Positions 17,590 to 27,173 of a DNA stretch of 59,467 nt are shown here, in pieces. This DNA is from Comamonadaceae bacterium (GTDB lineage Bacteria; Pseudomonadota; Gammaproteobacteria; Burkholderiales; Burkholderiaceae_C): contig CANJQN010000012.1 of the NCBI GenBank assembly GCA_947476465.1, forward strand, positions 1 through 59,467, in the 5' to 3' direction. The notes under the pieces are model-generated. The model worked only from the letters and a program-made list of their open reading frames with translations. It was not told the origin of the DNA and made no database searches. A program made the translations under genes and the position numbers. Each line of letters opens with the position of its first letter. The stretch's first letter is position 1.

Positions 17590-18753
17590 TCAGCGCCCCT
17601 GGCGCTCCATCGCCTGACGCACCTCGCGTCCCAGCTCGATCACCGCCATCGCGTAGTAGCTGGAGTGGTTGTAGCGGGTGATCACGTAGAAGTTCTCGGT
17701 GCCGGCCACATAGGTGCTGGGCCGCTCGCCGTTCTGCAACTCGACCAGGGCCAGTGGGCCGGTGTGTTGCAGGGCCGCGCCTTCCAGCACCGCGCCCTTG
17801 GCTGTGAAGCTGGCGACGCTGAAGGTGGGCAGGATGTCGGGCGCGAGCAGGCCTTCCAGATCGACGCGCTCGACGTCGAGCCGCACCGGGTAGTGGCTGG
17901 GCATGCCCGGCTGCCAGCCGTAGCCCTTTAAGTAGCTGGCCACCGAGCCGATGGCGTCGGCGGCGCTGTCCCGCAGATCGACCTTGCCATCGCCGTCGAA
18001 GTCGATGGCCCAGCGCACCACGCTGGCGGGCATGAACTGCGGCATGCCCGCCGCGCCGGCGAAGCTGCCCAGGGGCGCGAGCGGATCGGCGGCCAGACGG
18101 TGCTGCAGAGACAGGAACTGTTCCAGCTCGCCCCGGAAGAACTCCGCGCGCTCGGCCGCGCGGGGATGGGTGCTGGGATGGTCGAAGGCCAGGGTGGCCA
18201 AGGCGTCGATCACTCGAAAGCTCCCCATCTGCTGGCCGTAGATGGTTTCCACGCCGATGATGCCGACGATGGTCTCGGCCGGCACGCCGAAATAGGCCTC
18301 GGCGCGGGTCAGGGTGTCCTGGTTGTCTTGCCAGAAACGCACGCCGGCGGCGATGCGGATCGGGTCGATGAATCGGCTGCGGTACACCGCCCAGTTCTTG
18401 CGCATGCCGGGCGGGCCCGGCTGCATCAGCCGCTGCACCACCGGCAGCAGCCGCGCCTGGCCGATGGCGCGGCGGGTCCACTCGAGGTCGAGGTTGCGGC
18501 GGGCCGCGACGTCATCGGCGAACTGCATCGCCTGCGGGTTCGTGGCGTAGGGGGCGCCCGCCCGCGCGGCGGCAGCAGCGGCAGTGCGTTGCGGCTTGGC
18601 CCGCCCGGCGGCCTTGTCCCGTGCCGTGGCGATGGTCCTCGCCTTGGCCGCACGGGTGGCCAACTGGTCTTCGCCGGGTCTGGCGGCGTGGGCCTGGATC
18701 GGCGGCGACAGGGCGCTGGCCAGCAGCACGGTGGTGAGAATGGGGCGCAGCAT
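17590..18753 (-). CDS. mltB: Lytic murein transglycosylase B
   Basis: Cleaves peptidoglycan glycan strands to 1,6-anhydromuramic products in the periplasm. The 387-residue protein has an N-terminal signal peptide (ILTTVLLASALSPPIQAHA), an Ala-rich linker to about residue 70, then the SLT_2 domain. The probable catalytic Glu169 lies in IIGVETIYGQ. Further family blocks are FDHPSTHPRAAERAEFFRGE and GSFAGAAGMPQFMPAS with FDGDGKVDL. No lipobox Cys is seen in the signal peptide, so it may be soluble rather than a lipoprotein. The ATG at 18753 follows the transglutaminase stop by five bases; the very long open frame upstream is not a fusion. Confidence 0.9.
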   Translation of the reverse strand: MLRPILTTVLLASALSPPIQAHAARPGEDQLATRAAKARTIATARDKAAGRAKPQRTAAAAAARAGAPYATNPQAMQFADDVAARRNLDLEWTRRAIGQARLLPVVQRLMQPGPPGMRKNWAVYRSRFIDPIRIAAGVRFWQDNQDTLTRAEAYFGVPAETIVGIIGVETIYGQQMGSFRVIDALATLAFDHPSTHPRAAERAEFFRGELEQFLSLQHRLAADPLAPLGSFAGAAGMPQFMPASVVRWAIDFDGDGKVDLRDSAADAIGSVASYLKGYGWQPGMPSHYPVRLDVERVDLEGLLAPDILPTFSVASFTAKGAVLEGAALQHTGPLALVELQNGERPSTYVAGTENFYVITRYNHSSYYAMAVIELGREVRQAMERQGR

Positions 18754-18758
18754 CGGGT

Positions 18759-20783
18759 TCAGTAGGGCCAGGAAAGCGTTTGCAACTCCCGCCGCAAGGC
18801 GGGCAGGCGTGTCGGCGGCGTTCGCGCATAGCGCTGCGCTTCCAGCCGCAGCAGCCAGTCTGCCAAGGGCTGAGCCCGCGCGCCGAAGTGTTGTGTGACA
18901 GCGGTGGCGATCTGGCGCGGTCCGTGGGTGGGCGGCAACACCAGGCCGGCTTTTTCGAGGCGCCGGCGCACCCGCGTGAGCAGGCGCAGCCACGGGTCGT
19001 GTTGCATGCGGTCCCATAGCGTCCACAGCGCGCCGCCGCTGGCGGCCAGCACCAGCAGCGCGAGCAGCACATAGGCCAGGTCTTCCCACGACGGCGATGC
19101 AAAGCCGAGCTGGCGCAGCAGATCGAGCTGGCGCGACTGGGTGTAATTGAGCACGCGCTGGCTCCAGCCGTTGTTCACCGCCTCCCACACGTTGCGCAGC
19201 GTGGCCGCCAGGTCGGGATCGACTGCGCCCATGGCGGCGGCGAACGCGCCCGGTGGCGGCGCAAGCCGCTGCAGCGTGCCCGTGCGTCCCGGCGCGACGG
19301 CGGTGGTCGGATCGACCCGCACCCAGCCCAGATCCTGGAGCCAGACTTCGACCCAGGCATGCGCATCGCTTTGCCGCAAGACCCAGAAGCCGTCCACTGG
19401 ATTGGCCTCGCCGCCCTGGTAACCGGTGACGATGCGCGCCGGGATGTCCATGGCACGCATCAGCACCGCGAAGGCCGAGGCGATGTGCTCGCAAAAGCCC
19501 TCGCGGCGGTCGAACCAGAACTCGTCGGCCGTGTGGGCGCCGTAGACGCCCGGATCCAGCGTGTAGATGTAGCCGCCTTGGCGAAGCTGATCCAGCGCGG
19601 CGCGCACCAGCAGGCCCTTGTCCTGCGCCGCTGCGGGCGTGGCGCTCATGAGGGCGCTGCCCATGGCCTGTGTGCGCGGGTTCAAGCCGGCCGGCAGCTC
19701 GCGGTATTCCAGCGGCATGCCGCGCAGGCTGGTCACCGGCCCCTGGCGCCACCGCAGATAGCCCTCGGCCTGGTAGCGCACCAGGTCGACCACCGGTTGC
19801 GGCAACATCCATTGCAACTCGGGCGTGGGCATGGGGGCCAGGCCGGCGATGGCGGGCGCCTGCGGGGTGACATCCAGCGTGGGCAGCCAGGGGCGGTTGT
19901 TCGGCTCCAGCGTGACCGTGTAGCGCAGGGGCTCGCCCTCGACCTGCAAGGGGGCACGCCGGGCGACGATGGCCGGCGGTGGCAGGGTGGCCGCGACCGG
20001 GTAGAGCGGGCGCCAGCTGCGGCCGTCGAAGTTGCCCATGACGGGCCCGCGGAAATACAGGTCGCGCCGCGCCGGCACCGGCCCCTCGAAGCGAACCCGC
20101 ATCGCGATGCTCTCGTCCAGCGCGAGCTGCGCCACATTGCCCACTTCCATGATCGACGACAGGCCGCTGCGGCCGCTCATGGCGTCGCCCGGAACACCCC
20201 ACAGCGGCGCGAAGCGCGGGAACAGCAGGAACAAGATGGCCATGATCGGCGCGCCCAGCAGCGCCATGCCCCCGGCTGTGCGTGCCGCCGTCGCCAACGC
20301 TGGCCGGCCCACCGGCATGTGCGCATTGACCAGGGCGGTGAGCAAACCCAGCAGGCCGATCAGCATGGCCGCCGCCGTGGCCAGCGACTGCGAGAAGAAG
20401 AAGTTGGTCAGCAGCGTGAAAAAGCCCAGGAAGAAGATCACGAAGGCGTCGCGCCGGGCCCGCAGCTCCAGGGTCTTGAGCGCCAGCAGCATCACGATCA
20501 GGGTCACGCCGGCGTCGCGCCCGAGCAGGGTGTGGTGGCTGCGCCAGGTGGCGAAGACGGCCAGGGTCAGCAGCGCCAGCAGCCATGCCTTGCCCGGCAG
20601 AGGCCGCGCGCGCAGCGCCAGCCAGCCGCGCCAGGCCAGCAGCGCCACGGCCATGGCGGCGCACCAGACGGGCACGCGCCCCAACTGCGGCAGCAGCACC
20701 CAGGACACCACCGCCAGCAGGAACAGGGTGTCTCGGCTGTCGCGCGGCAGCGCGGCCAGGCGGGAGCGAAGACGGTTCAACAC
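18759..20783 (-). CDS. tgpA: TgpA-type transmembrane transglutaminase-like protein
   Basis: A 674-residue inner-membrane protein with about six N-terminal membrane segments (DUF3488 region, residues 15-190), a periplasmic transglutaminase-like domain and one more membrane segment near residue 560 before a cytoplasmic tail (DUF4129-like). The catalytic triad is visible: Cys431 in REGFCEHIASAF, His475 in SDAHAWVEVW and Asp491 in VRVDPTTAV. Pseudomonas TgpA, the named relative, is essential there. The start is GTG at 20783 or TTG at 20780; both overlap the DUF58 stop. It follows moxR and DUF58 in one operon. Confidence 0.88.
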   Translation of the reverse strand: MLNRLRSRLAALPRDSRDTLFLLAVVSWVLLPQLGRVPVWCAAMAVALLAWRGWLALRARPLPGKAWLLALLTLAVFATWRSHHTLLGRDAGVTLIVMLLALKTLELRARRDAFVIFFLGFFTLLTNFFFSQSLATAAAMLIGLLGLLTALVNAHMPVGRPALATAARTAGGMALLGAPIMAILFLLFPRFAPLWGVPGDAMSGRSGLSSIMEVGNVAQLALDESIAMRVRFEGPVPARRDLYFRGPVMGNFDGRSWRPLYPVAATLPPPAIVARRAPLQVEGEPLRYTVTLEPNNRPWLPTLDVTPQAPAIAGLAPMPTPELQWMLPQPVVDLVRYQAEGYLRWRQGPVTSLRGMPLEYRELPAGLNPRTQAMGSALMSATPAAAQDKGLLVRAALDQLRQGGYIYTLDPGVYGAHTADEFWFDRREGFCEHIASAFAVLMRAMDIPARIVTGYQGGEANPVDGFWVLRQSDAHAWVEVWLQDLGWVRVDPTTAVAPGRTGTLQRLAPPPGAFAAAMGAVDPDLAATLRNVWEAVNNGWSQRVLNYTQSRQLDLLRQLGFASPSWEDLAYVLLALLVLAASGGALWTLWDRMQHDPWLRLLTRVRRRLEKAGLVLPPTHGPRQIATAVTQHFGARAQPLADWLLRLEAQRYARTPPTRLPALRRELQTLSWPY

Positions 20784-21738
20784 AGGGCCAGGGCCTCCAG
20801 GCAGTGGCGGCGATGCGCGGGGCCATTGGCGGGCGCGATCGCCTGGCCGGACAGGCGCAGACCGTAGTCCAGGCCCAGCTTGTCGGCCTGCAGCACCCAG
20901 GCGGCCAGCCGCGAAAGGCGGCGTTCCAGGTCGGCGCCGCCGGCCTGGGCCAGATCGAGCCACAGCTCGTGGCGCCGCGCCTGCCCGCTGTCGCGGCTGA
21001 CCAGCTCGTCGGTCTTGGCGGCCTTCTTCCAGACCACGCTGCGCAGCGGGTCGCCGTGGCGGTAGGCGCGCACGCCGTCGAACTCGCCGGCGGCCACCAT
21101 CGGCTGGGTGGCCGCCGTGCCGCCCAGCGCCAGAGGCGGCGGCAGGGGCGGCGGGCTGGCCTCGGGCGCCGGGTACACCAGCACCCGCGCGGCAGGCCGC
21201 CAGATCGTCCAGACGCGGAAGGTGCCCAGGGGAAACCGGGTTTCGGCGGTGAGCGGGGGCACCGGGTGCAGCCCGCGCCGCTCGGGCCGAAAGGCCACCT
21301 GCACCACGGTGCTGCCCTGGGCCGGCACGTCGCACCAGACCCAGCGGTCATCGCTGACCATGTCCAGCACGGCCAGGCCGATGCCGTAGCGCACAGACGC
21401 CCGATCGTTGGTCAGCGAGATGGCCAGCGTGGCACTGCCGCCGGCGAACTGCGGCTCGGGCGGTGCCAGGTTCAGGCGCAGTCCACGCAGCGTGCCGTGG
21501 GTCACGTGCATGCCCACCGCCGCGCACCCGGCCAGAAGAAAGGTGAGCAGATAGCCCAGGTTCAGCTGGTAGTTGACCGAGGCGATCAGCAGCACCGTGA
21601 GCGTGGCGCCGAGCAGGAGCCCGGCGCGCGAGGGCACGATGTAGGTGTTGCGCTGGTGCAGCACCAGGGTGTCCGACAGCGGCAGGCGGGCCTGCCACCA
21701 GCGGCGGAATCGCTCGCGGATGCGAAACGCAAATGGAT

Positions 21739-21742
<4 letters not shown>
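20777..21742 (-). CDS. DUF58 domain-containing protein
   Basis: A 321-residue protein with two closely spaced membrane segments near residues 40-80 and a C-terminal DUF58 region with a degenerate von Willebrand A-like fold. The conserved core is GEFDGVRAYRHGDPLRSVVWKK around residue 220. Such proteins are standard partners of MoxR AAA ATPases and probably act as envelope-associated adaptors or chaperone clients. The ATG overlaps the moxR stop by four bases, and its own stop overlaps the transglutaminase start. Confidence 0.88.
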
Positions 21743-22659
<917 letters not shown>

Positions 22660-22697
22660 GCCTCGACGTTATCCGAATTTCGATAGCCCTTCCGAAG

Positions 22698-23657
22698 ATG
22701 CCTGCCCACAAAACCGGCTATTTCACTCACCCCGCCTGCAGGCGGCACGAGATGGGGCAGGGTCATCCCGAATGCCCGGAGCGCCTGGACGCCATCGAAG
22801 ACCGCCTGCTGATTACAGGGGTGGGCGACGCGCTCGAGCGGCGCGAGGCGCCCGGCGCCACCGATGCGGTCATCGAACTCGCGCACGACGCCATGCACCT
22901 GGCAACGCTGCGCGACCGGCAGGCGCGGCTGGCGCAAGAGGCGCTGGCCGGCGGCCCGGCCTATGCGCATATCGATGCCGACACCTCCATGAACGCCTAC
23001 ACCTTAGAGGCCGCGCGGTGCGCCGCCGGCGCGGTGGTGGCGGCGACCGACGCGGTGATCTCCGGCGAACTCGAAAACGCCTTTTGCGCCGTGCGCCCGC
23101 CGGGCCACCATGCCTGCCGCGACCATGCCATGGGCTTTTGCTTTTTCAACAACGTGGCCATTGCCGCACGCTATGCGCTGGACCACCACGGCCTGTCGCG
23201 CGTGGCGATCGCCGATTTCGACGTGCACCACGGCAACGGCACCGAGGACATCCTGGCCGGCGACGAGCGCGTCTTGATGGTGAGCATCTTCCAGCAGGGC
23301 TTGTACCCGTTCAGCGGCGACACGCCGCTGGGCTCCAACATGGTCAATGTGCCGGTGCCGGCCTACACCCGCGGCATGGCGGTGCGCGAGCTGATCGACC
23401 AGGAATGGATGCCGCGGCTGGAAGCCTTCCGCCCCGAGATGATCTTCATCAGCGCCGGCTTCGACGCGCACCGTGAGGACGAACTCGGCCAGCTGGGCCT
23501 GGTCGAGCAAGACTACGCCTGGATCACCGGCCGCCTGCGTGAGGTGGCGCGGCGCCATGCCAAGGGCCGCATCGTCTCCAGCCTGGAGGGCGGCTACCAC
23601 CTGCCAGCCCTGGCCCGCAGTGTCGAGGCGCATCTGCGGGTGCTGGCCGACCTGTGA
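22698..23657 (+). CDS. Histone-deacetylase-family amidohydrolase
   Basis: A 319-residue zinc hydrolase of the arginase/deacetylase fold. Class II HDAC-like bacterial members remove acetyl or similar groups from polyamines and other small amines. Active-site residues are present: the His pair 137-138 in RPPGHHA, Zn ligands Asp175 and His177 in DFDVHHGNGT, and Asp256 in SAGFDAH. The tail GRIVSSLEGGYHLPALARSV is typical. Its stop overlaps the GTG of the downstream mechanosensitive channel. The physiological substrate is unknown. Confidence 0.9.
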   Translation: MPAHKTGYFTHPACRRHEMGQGHPECPERLDAIEDRLLITGVGDALERREAPGATDAVIELAHDAMHLATLRDRQARLAQEALAGGPAYAHIDADTSMNAYTLEAARCAAGAVVAATDAVISGELENAFCAVRPPGHHACRDHAMGFCFFNNVAIAARYALDHHGLSRVAIADFDVHHGNGTEDILAGDERVLMVSIFQQGLYPFSGDTPLGSNMVNVPVPAYTRGMAVRELIDQEWMPRLEAFRPEMIFISAGFDAHREDELGQLGLVEQDYAWITGRLREVARRHAKGRIVSSLEGGYHLPALARSVEAHLRVLADL

Positions 23658-24928
23658 TCGGCGCGATCGATCACCTGGCCCGCCAGTGGGGCCAACCGGC
23701 CTTGCTGTGGGAGGCCGCCGTGCTGGCGGGCTGCCTGGCGCTCGCGTGGGGCGGGTCCTGGCTGATCGCACGCCAACGCGGCACCCACTCGGTGTGGTTC
23801 GGCCGCTACGTCGTCGACGGCCTGTTGTTCCCGCTGCTGGCGCTCGCGCTGGCCTACGGCGCCCTGTTGACGATCGAGCGCAGCCAGGCGGTGGCGCTGC
23901 TGCGCATCGCGGTGCCGGTGCTGATGTCGCTGGCGGGCATCCGCTTTCTGGCGCGCGTGCTCATGGTGGTCTTTCCTGGCTCCGATGTGGCCCGGTTGAT
24001 CGAGCGCGTGTTCTCGTGGCTGGCCTGGCTTGCCGCCGTGCTCTGGATCCTCGGGCTGCTGCCGGTGGTGATGAACGAGATGGATGCCGTCCGCTTCACC
24101 CTGGGCAAGTCGCGCTTTACCTTGTTGACGCTGGTTCAGGGCCTCCTGTCGGCCGGGGTGGTGGTGGTGGCTGCGTTGTGGGTTTCGGCCGCGCTGGAGC
24201 GGCACTTGCTGCGCGGCACCGTCGGCGACCTGTCGCTGCGCAAGGTGGCGGCCAACATCGTGCGCGCCGCGCTGGTGCTGGTCGGTCTGCTGGTGGCGCT
24301 GTCGACGCTGGGGGTGGACCTCACCGCGCTGTCGGTGCTGGGCGGCGCGCTGGGCGTGGGCCTGGGGCTCGGCCTGCAAAAGCTCGCGGCCAACTACGTG
24401 AGCGGTTTCGTGATCTTGTTCGAGCGTTCGCTGCGCATCGGCGACACCGTGCGGGTGGACAACTTCGAGGGGCAGGTGCTGGACATCAAGACCCGCTACA
24501 CCCTGATTCGCGCGCCCAATGGCCGCGAGTCGATCGTGCCCAACGAAAAGCTGATCACCGAACGCATCGAGAACCTCTCGCTGGCCGACCCGCAGATCCT
24601 GCTGACCACCGACGTGAGCGTCAGCTACGACACCGACATCGACCGAGTGCTGGCGATCTTGAGCGAGGCCGCGCTCGGCTGCCCGCGTGTGCTGGCGGAT
24701 CCGGGGCCGGCGGCGCGCCTGAACGCATTCGGCGCCGACGGCCTGGAGTTCACGGTCACCTACTGGATCGCCGATCCGCACAATGGCCAGCTCAATGTGC
24801 GATCGGACGTGAACATCGCCATCTTGCGCGGCCTGCGCGCGGCCGGCATCGAAATCCCCTTTGCCCAGCGGGTGGTTCATCTGCCCACACCCCTGCCGGC
24901 GGCGCCGCCCGCCGCGCCGCGCGTTTGA
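23654..24928 (+). CDS. MscS-family mechanosensitive ion channel
   Basis: A 424-residue membrane protein with about five to six N-terminal membrane segments and the MscS core. The pore-lining helix is the Gly/Ala-rich LGGALGVGLGLGLQKLAANY stretch near residue 240, followed by GFVILFERSLRIGDTVRV and a beta domain with the motif PNGRESIVPNEKLITERI. It protects against hypo-osmotic shock in family members. The start is GTG at 23654, overlapping the upstream stop as GTGA. The C-terminal end is Pro/Ala-rich. Confidence 0.88.
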   Translation: MIGAIDHLARQWGQPALLWEAAVLAGCLALAWGGSWLIARQRGTHSVWFGRYVVDGLLFPLLALALAYGALLTIERSQAVALLRIAVPVLMSLAGIRFLARVLMVVFPGSDVARLIERVFSWLAWLAAVLWILGLLPVVMNEMDAVRFTLGKSRFTLLTLVQGLLSAGVVVVAALWVSAALERHLLRGTVGDLSLRKVAANIVRAALVLVGLLVALSTLGVDLTALSVLGGALGVGLGLGLQKLAANYVSGFVILFERSLRIGDTVRVDNFEGQVLDIKTRYTLIRAPNGRESIVPNEKLITERIENLSLADPQILLTTDVSVSYDTDIDRVLAILSEAALGCPRVLADPGPAARLNAFGADGLEFTVTYWIADPHNGQLNVRSDVNIAILRGLRAAGIEIPFAQRVVHLPTPLPAAPPAAPRV

Positions 24929-25055
24929 GTGCCTGTTTCCTTTCTTCTTAAGTAATACGAAACTGCCCCTTGCGCGACAGTAACTTTCGCCGCCCCGCAT
25001 AGAATCGGCGGGTTTACGTACACGTCAATTCCAACCCTCCCAGGAGCGCCCCAGA

Positions 25056-25805
25056 ATGAAGGCTTTGGTCCCCGTGAAACGCGTGGTCGACTACAACGTG
25101 AAGGTCCGAGTCAAATCGGACAACACGGGTGTGGACATCGCCAACGTGAAGATGAGCATGAACCCCTTTGACGAGATCGCCGTCGAAGAGGCGGTTCGGC
25201 TGAAGGAAAAAGGCGTGGTCACGGAAGTGATCGCGGTGTCCTGCGGCGTCACGCAGTGCCAGGAGACGCTGCGCACGGCCATGGCCATCGGCGCCGACCG
25301 CGCCATCCTGGTCGAGACCGACGTCGAGTTGCAGCCGCTGGCGGTGGCCAAGCTGCTCAAGGCGCTGGTGGACAAGGAGCAGCCGGGCCTGATCATCCTG
25401 GGCAAGCAGGCCATCGACGACGACTGCAACCAGACCGGCCAGATGCTGGCGGCATTGTGCGATCTGCCGCAGGCCACCTTTGCCAGCAAGGTCGAGGTCG
25501 AGGGCGGCGTGCTCAAGGTCACCCGTGAGGTCGATGGCGGCCTTGAGACGCTGAGCATGTCGATGCCGGCGGTGATCACCACCGATTTGCGCCTCAATGA
25601 GCCGCGCTACGTGACGCTGCCCAACATCATGAAGGCCAAGAAAAAGCAGATGGACATTTTCAAGCCGGCCGACCTCGGGGTGGATGTGGCCCCGCGCCTG
25701 AAGACCCTCAAGGTCAACGAGCCGCCCAAGCGCGGTGCGGGCGTGAAGGTGGCCGATGTGGCTGCGCTGGTGGACAAGCTCAAGAACGAAGCCAAAGTGA
25801 TTTGA
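25056..25805 (+). CDS. etfB: Electron transfer flavoprotein, beta subunit
   Basis: ETF beta subunit, 249 residues. It carries AMP and, with EtfA, accepts electrons from acyl-CoA dehydrogenases and passes them to ETF-ubiquinone oxidoreductase. [20 protein letters not shown] at the start, [17 protein letters not shown] and the signature [19 protein letters not shown] are conserved. An AGGAG site about nine bases before the ATG supports the start. The etfA gene follows after a 150-bp spacer that contains a large palindrome. Two acyl-CoA dehydrogenases in this window are likely clients. Confidence 0.97.
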   Translation: MKALVPVKRVVDYNVKVRVKSDNTGVDIANVKMSMNPFDEIAVEEAVRLKEKGVVTEVIAVSCGVTQCQETLRTAMAIGADRAILVETDVELQPLAVAKLLKALVDKEQPGLIILGKQAIDDDCNQTGQMLAALCDLPQATFASKVEVEGGVLKVTREVDGGLETLSMSMPAVITTDLRLNEPRYVTLPNIMKAKKKQMDIFKPADLGVDVAPRLKTLKVNEPPKRGAGVKVADVAALVDKLKNEAKVI

Positions 25806-25830
25806 TGCCCGCCGTCATCTCCGCATCGGT

Positions 25831-25935
25831 CGTCATCCCCGCGAAGGCGGGGATCCAGGCCCGGGCCGAGCGCAGCAAAGGCCCGTCACGTCGGAGAAAC
25901 CGCGCTCCTGGATCCCCGCCTTCGCGGGGATGACG
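25831..25935. repeat. Perfect 28-bp inverted repeat between etfB and etfA
   Basis: The arms at 25831-25858 and 25908-25935 are exact reverse complements over 28 bp and enclose a 49-base loop. Each arm is itself close to palindromic (CATCCCCGCGAAGGCGGGGAT). Sequences with this core are a widely dispersed intergenic repeat in betaproteobacteria and other GC-rich genomes. Here it lies inside an operon, so the transcript could form a long hairpin between the two subunit genes. Confidence 0.9.
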
Positions 25936-25955
25936 GAATATCTCAAGGAATACAC

Positions 25956-26888
25956 ATGACTTCTCTCGTTATTGCCGAACACGACAACGCCTCGCTCAAG
26001 CCAGCGACCCTCAACGCCGTCACCGCCGCGGTTGCCTGCGGCGGCGATGTGCATGTGCTGGTGGCTGGCCACAACGCTGCCGCTGTGGCGCAGGCCGCCG
26101 CCCAGGTGCAGGGCGTGGCCAAGGTGCTGCATGCCGATGGCGCGCAGCTGGACCATGGCCTGGCCGAGAATGTCGCGGCCCAGGTGTTGGCCATCGCCGC
26201 CAACTACAGCCACATCCTGTTCGCCTCCACCGCCAGCGGCAAGAACATCGCCCCGCGCGTGGCGGCCAAGCTGGACGTGGCCCAGATCTCCGACATCACC
26301 CAGGTGTTTGCCGCCGACACCTTCGAGCGCCCGATCTACGCGGGCAACGCCATGGCCACGGTGCAAAGCGCCGATGCGGTCAAGGTGGTCACGGTACGCA
26401 CCACCGGCTTCGACGCCGCGCCCGCCACTGGCGGCGCAGCCGCGGTCGAGAGCGTGGCGGCGGTCGCCGACAGCGGCAAGAGCCGCTTTTTGGGCAGCGC
26501 GATCGCCAAGAGCGACCGCCCCGAGCTCACAGCCGCCAAGATCATCGTGTCCGGTGGCCGAGCCCTGGGCAGCGCCGAGAAGTTCACCGAAGTGATGACG
26601 CCCCTGGCCGACAAGCTGGGCGCCGCGCTTGGCGCCAGTCGGGCAGCCGTCGATGCGGGCTACGCCCCCAACGACTGGCAAGTGGGCCAGACCGGCAAGA
26701 TCGTGGCGCCGCAGTTGTATGTGGCGGCGGGCATCTCGGGGGCCATCCAGCATTTGGCCGGCATGAAGGACAGCAAGGTGATCGTGGCGATCAACAAGGA
26801 CGAAGAGGCGCCGATCTTCTCGGTGGCCGACTACGGCCTGGTGGCCGACCTGTTCGTGGCTGTGCCTGAGCTGGTCAAGGCACTGTAA
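25956..26888 (+). CDS. etfA: Electron transfer flavoprotein, alpha subunit
   Basis: ETF alpha subunit, 310 residues, which holds the redox-active FAD. The N-terminal domain starts [20 protein letters not shown]. The FAD-binding C-terminal domain contains [15 protein letters not shown] near 200, the [20 protein letters not shown] block and [10 protein letters not shown], then [20 protein letters not shown]. It pairs with EtfB just upstream. The dehydrogenase and nitronate monooxygenase genes follow on the same strand. Confidence 0.97.
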   Translation: MTSLVIAEHDNASLKPATLNAVTAAVACGGDVHVLVAGHNAAAVAQAAAQVQGVAKVLHADGAQLDHGLAENVAAQVLAIAANYSHILFASTASGKNIAPRVAAKLDVAQISDITQVFAADTFERPIYAGNAMATVQSADAVKVVTVRTTGFDAAPATGGAAAVESVAAVADSGKSRFLGSAIAKSDRPELTAAKIIVSGGRALGSAEKFTEVMTPLADKLGAALGASRAAVDAGYAPNDWQVGQTGKIVAPQLYVAAGISGAIQHLAGMKDSKVIVAINKDEEAPIFSVADYGLVADLFVAVPELVKAL

Positions 26889-26954
26889 TAAGCCCACCCC
26901 GAAGCGCCTTCGGCGCCCGGTGCTCGCCGCCAGCGTCGGCGGCTCTTCAGGCCG

Positions 26955-26980
26955 TCCGGACCTGCGCAGGCAGGTCCGGA
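26955..26980. repeat. Stem-loop downstream of etfA
   Basis: TCCGGACCTG (26955-26964) and CAGGTCCGGA (26971-26980) form a perfect 10-bp stem with a six-base loop, 67 bp after the etfA stop. No U-run follows, so it is not a classical terminator. It could limit read-through or stabilise the etf transcript end. Confidence 0.6.
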
Positions 26981-26996
26981 GCCGCGACCCTCAGCC

Positions 26997-27048
26997 CTCA
27001 AGGGGCGCCACCAGCGGCCCGGCAAAGCCGGTTCCGCGGTGGCCCGCG
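26997..27048 (+). repeat. Dispersed intergenic repeat, copy 1
   Basis: About 52 bp between etfA and the acyl-CoA dehydrogenase gene, closely matched (a few mismatches) by the reverse complement of 32756-32810. The conserved centre is AGCGGCCCGGCAAAGCCGG followed by TTCCGCGGTGGCCCGCG, and it contains the small palindrome CCGGCAAAGCCGG. The rest of this 285-bp gap holds only hairpins and a GGAG site before the next start. Confidence 0.75.
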
Positions 27049-27173
27049 AATCGGCTCCGTGCGCGCGTGGCGTCTGTATCAAGCCCGGCGTCTGGGAGAA
27101 TCGGGCTAAATGCAGGGCGCCCATCCCGACCGTCCCCCGGCGGGGGAGGGTGCAGATTTTCGGAGACAAGAAC

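Noticed and set aside
17590..21351. A 1253-codon minus-strand frame suggesting an MltB fusion protein
   Set aside because: Only the last 387 codons match MltB and start with a signal peptide; the upstream part is an out-of-frame reading of the transglutaminase gene.
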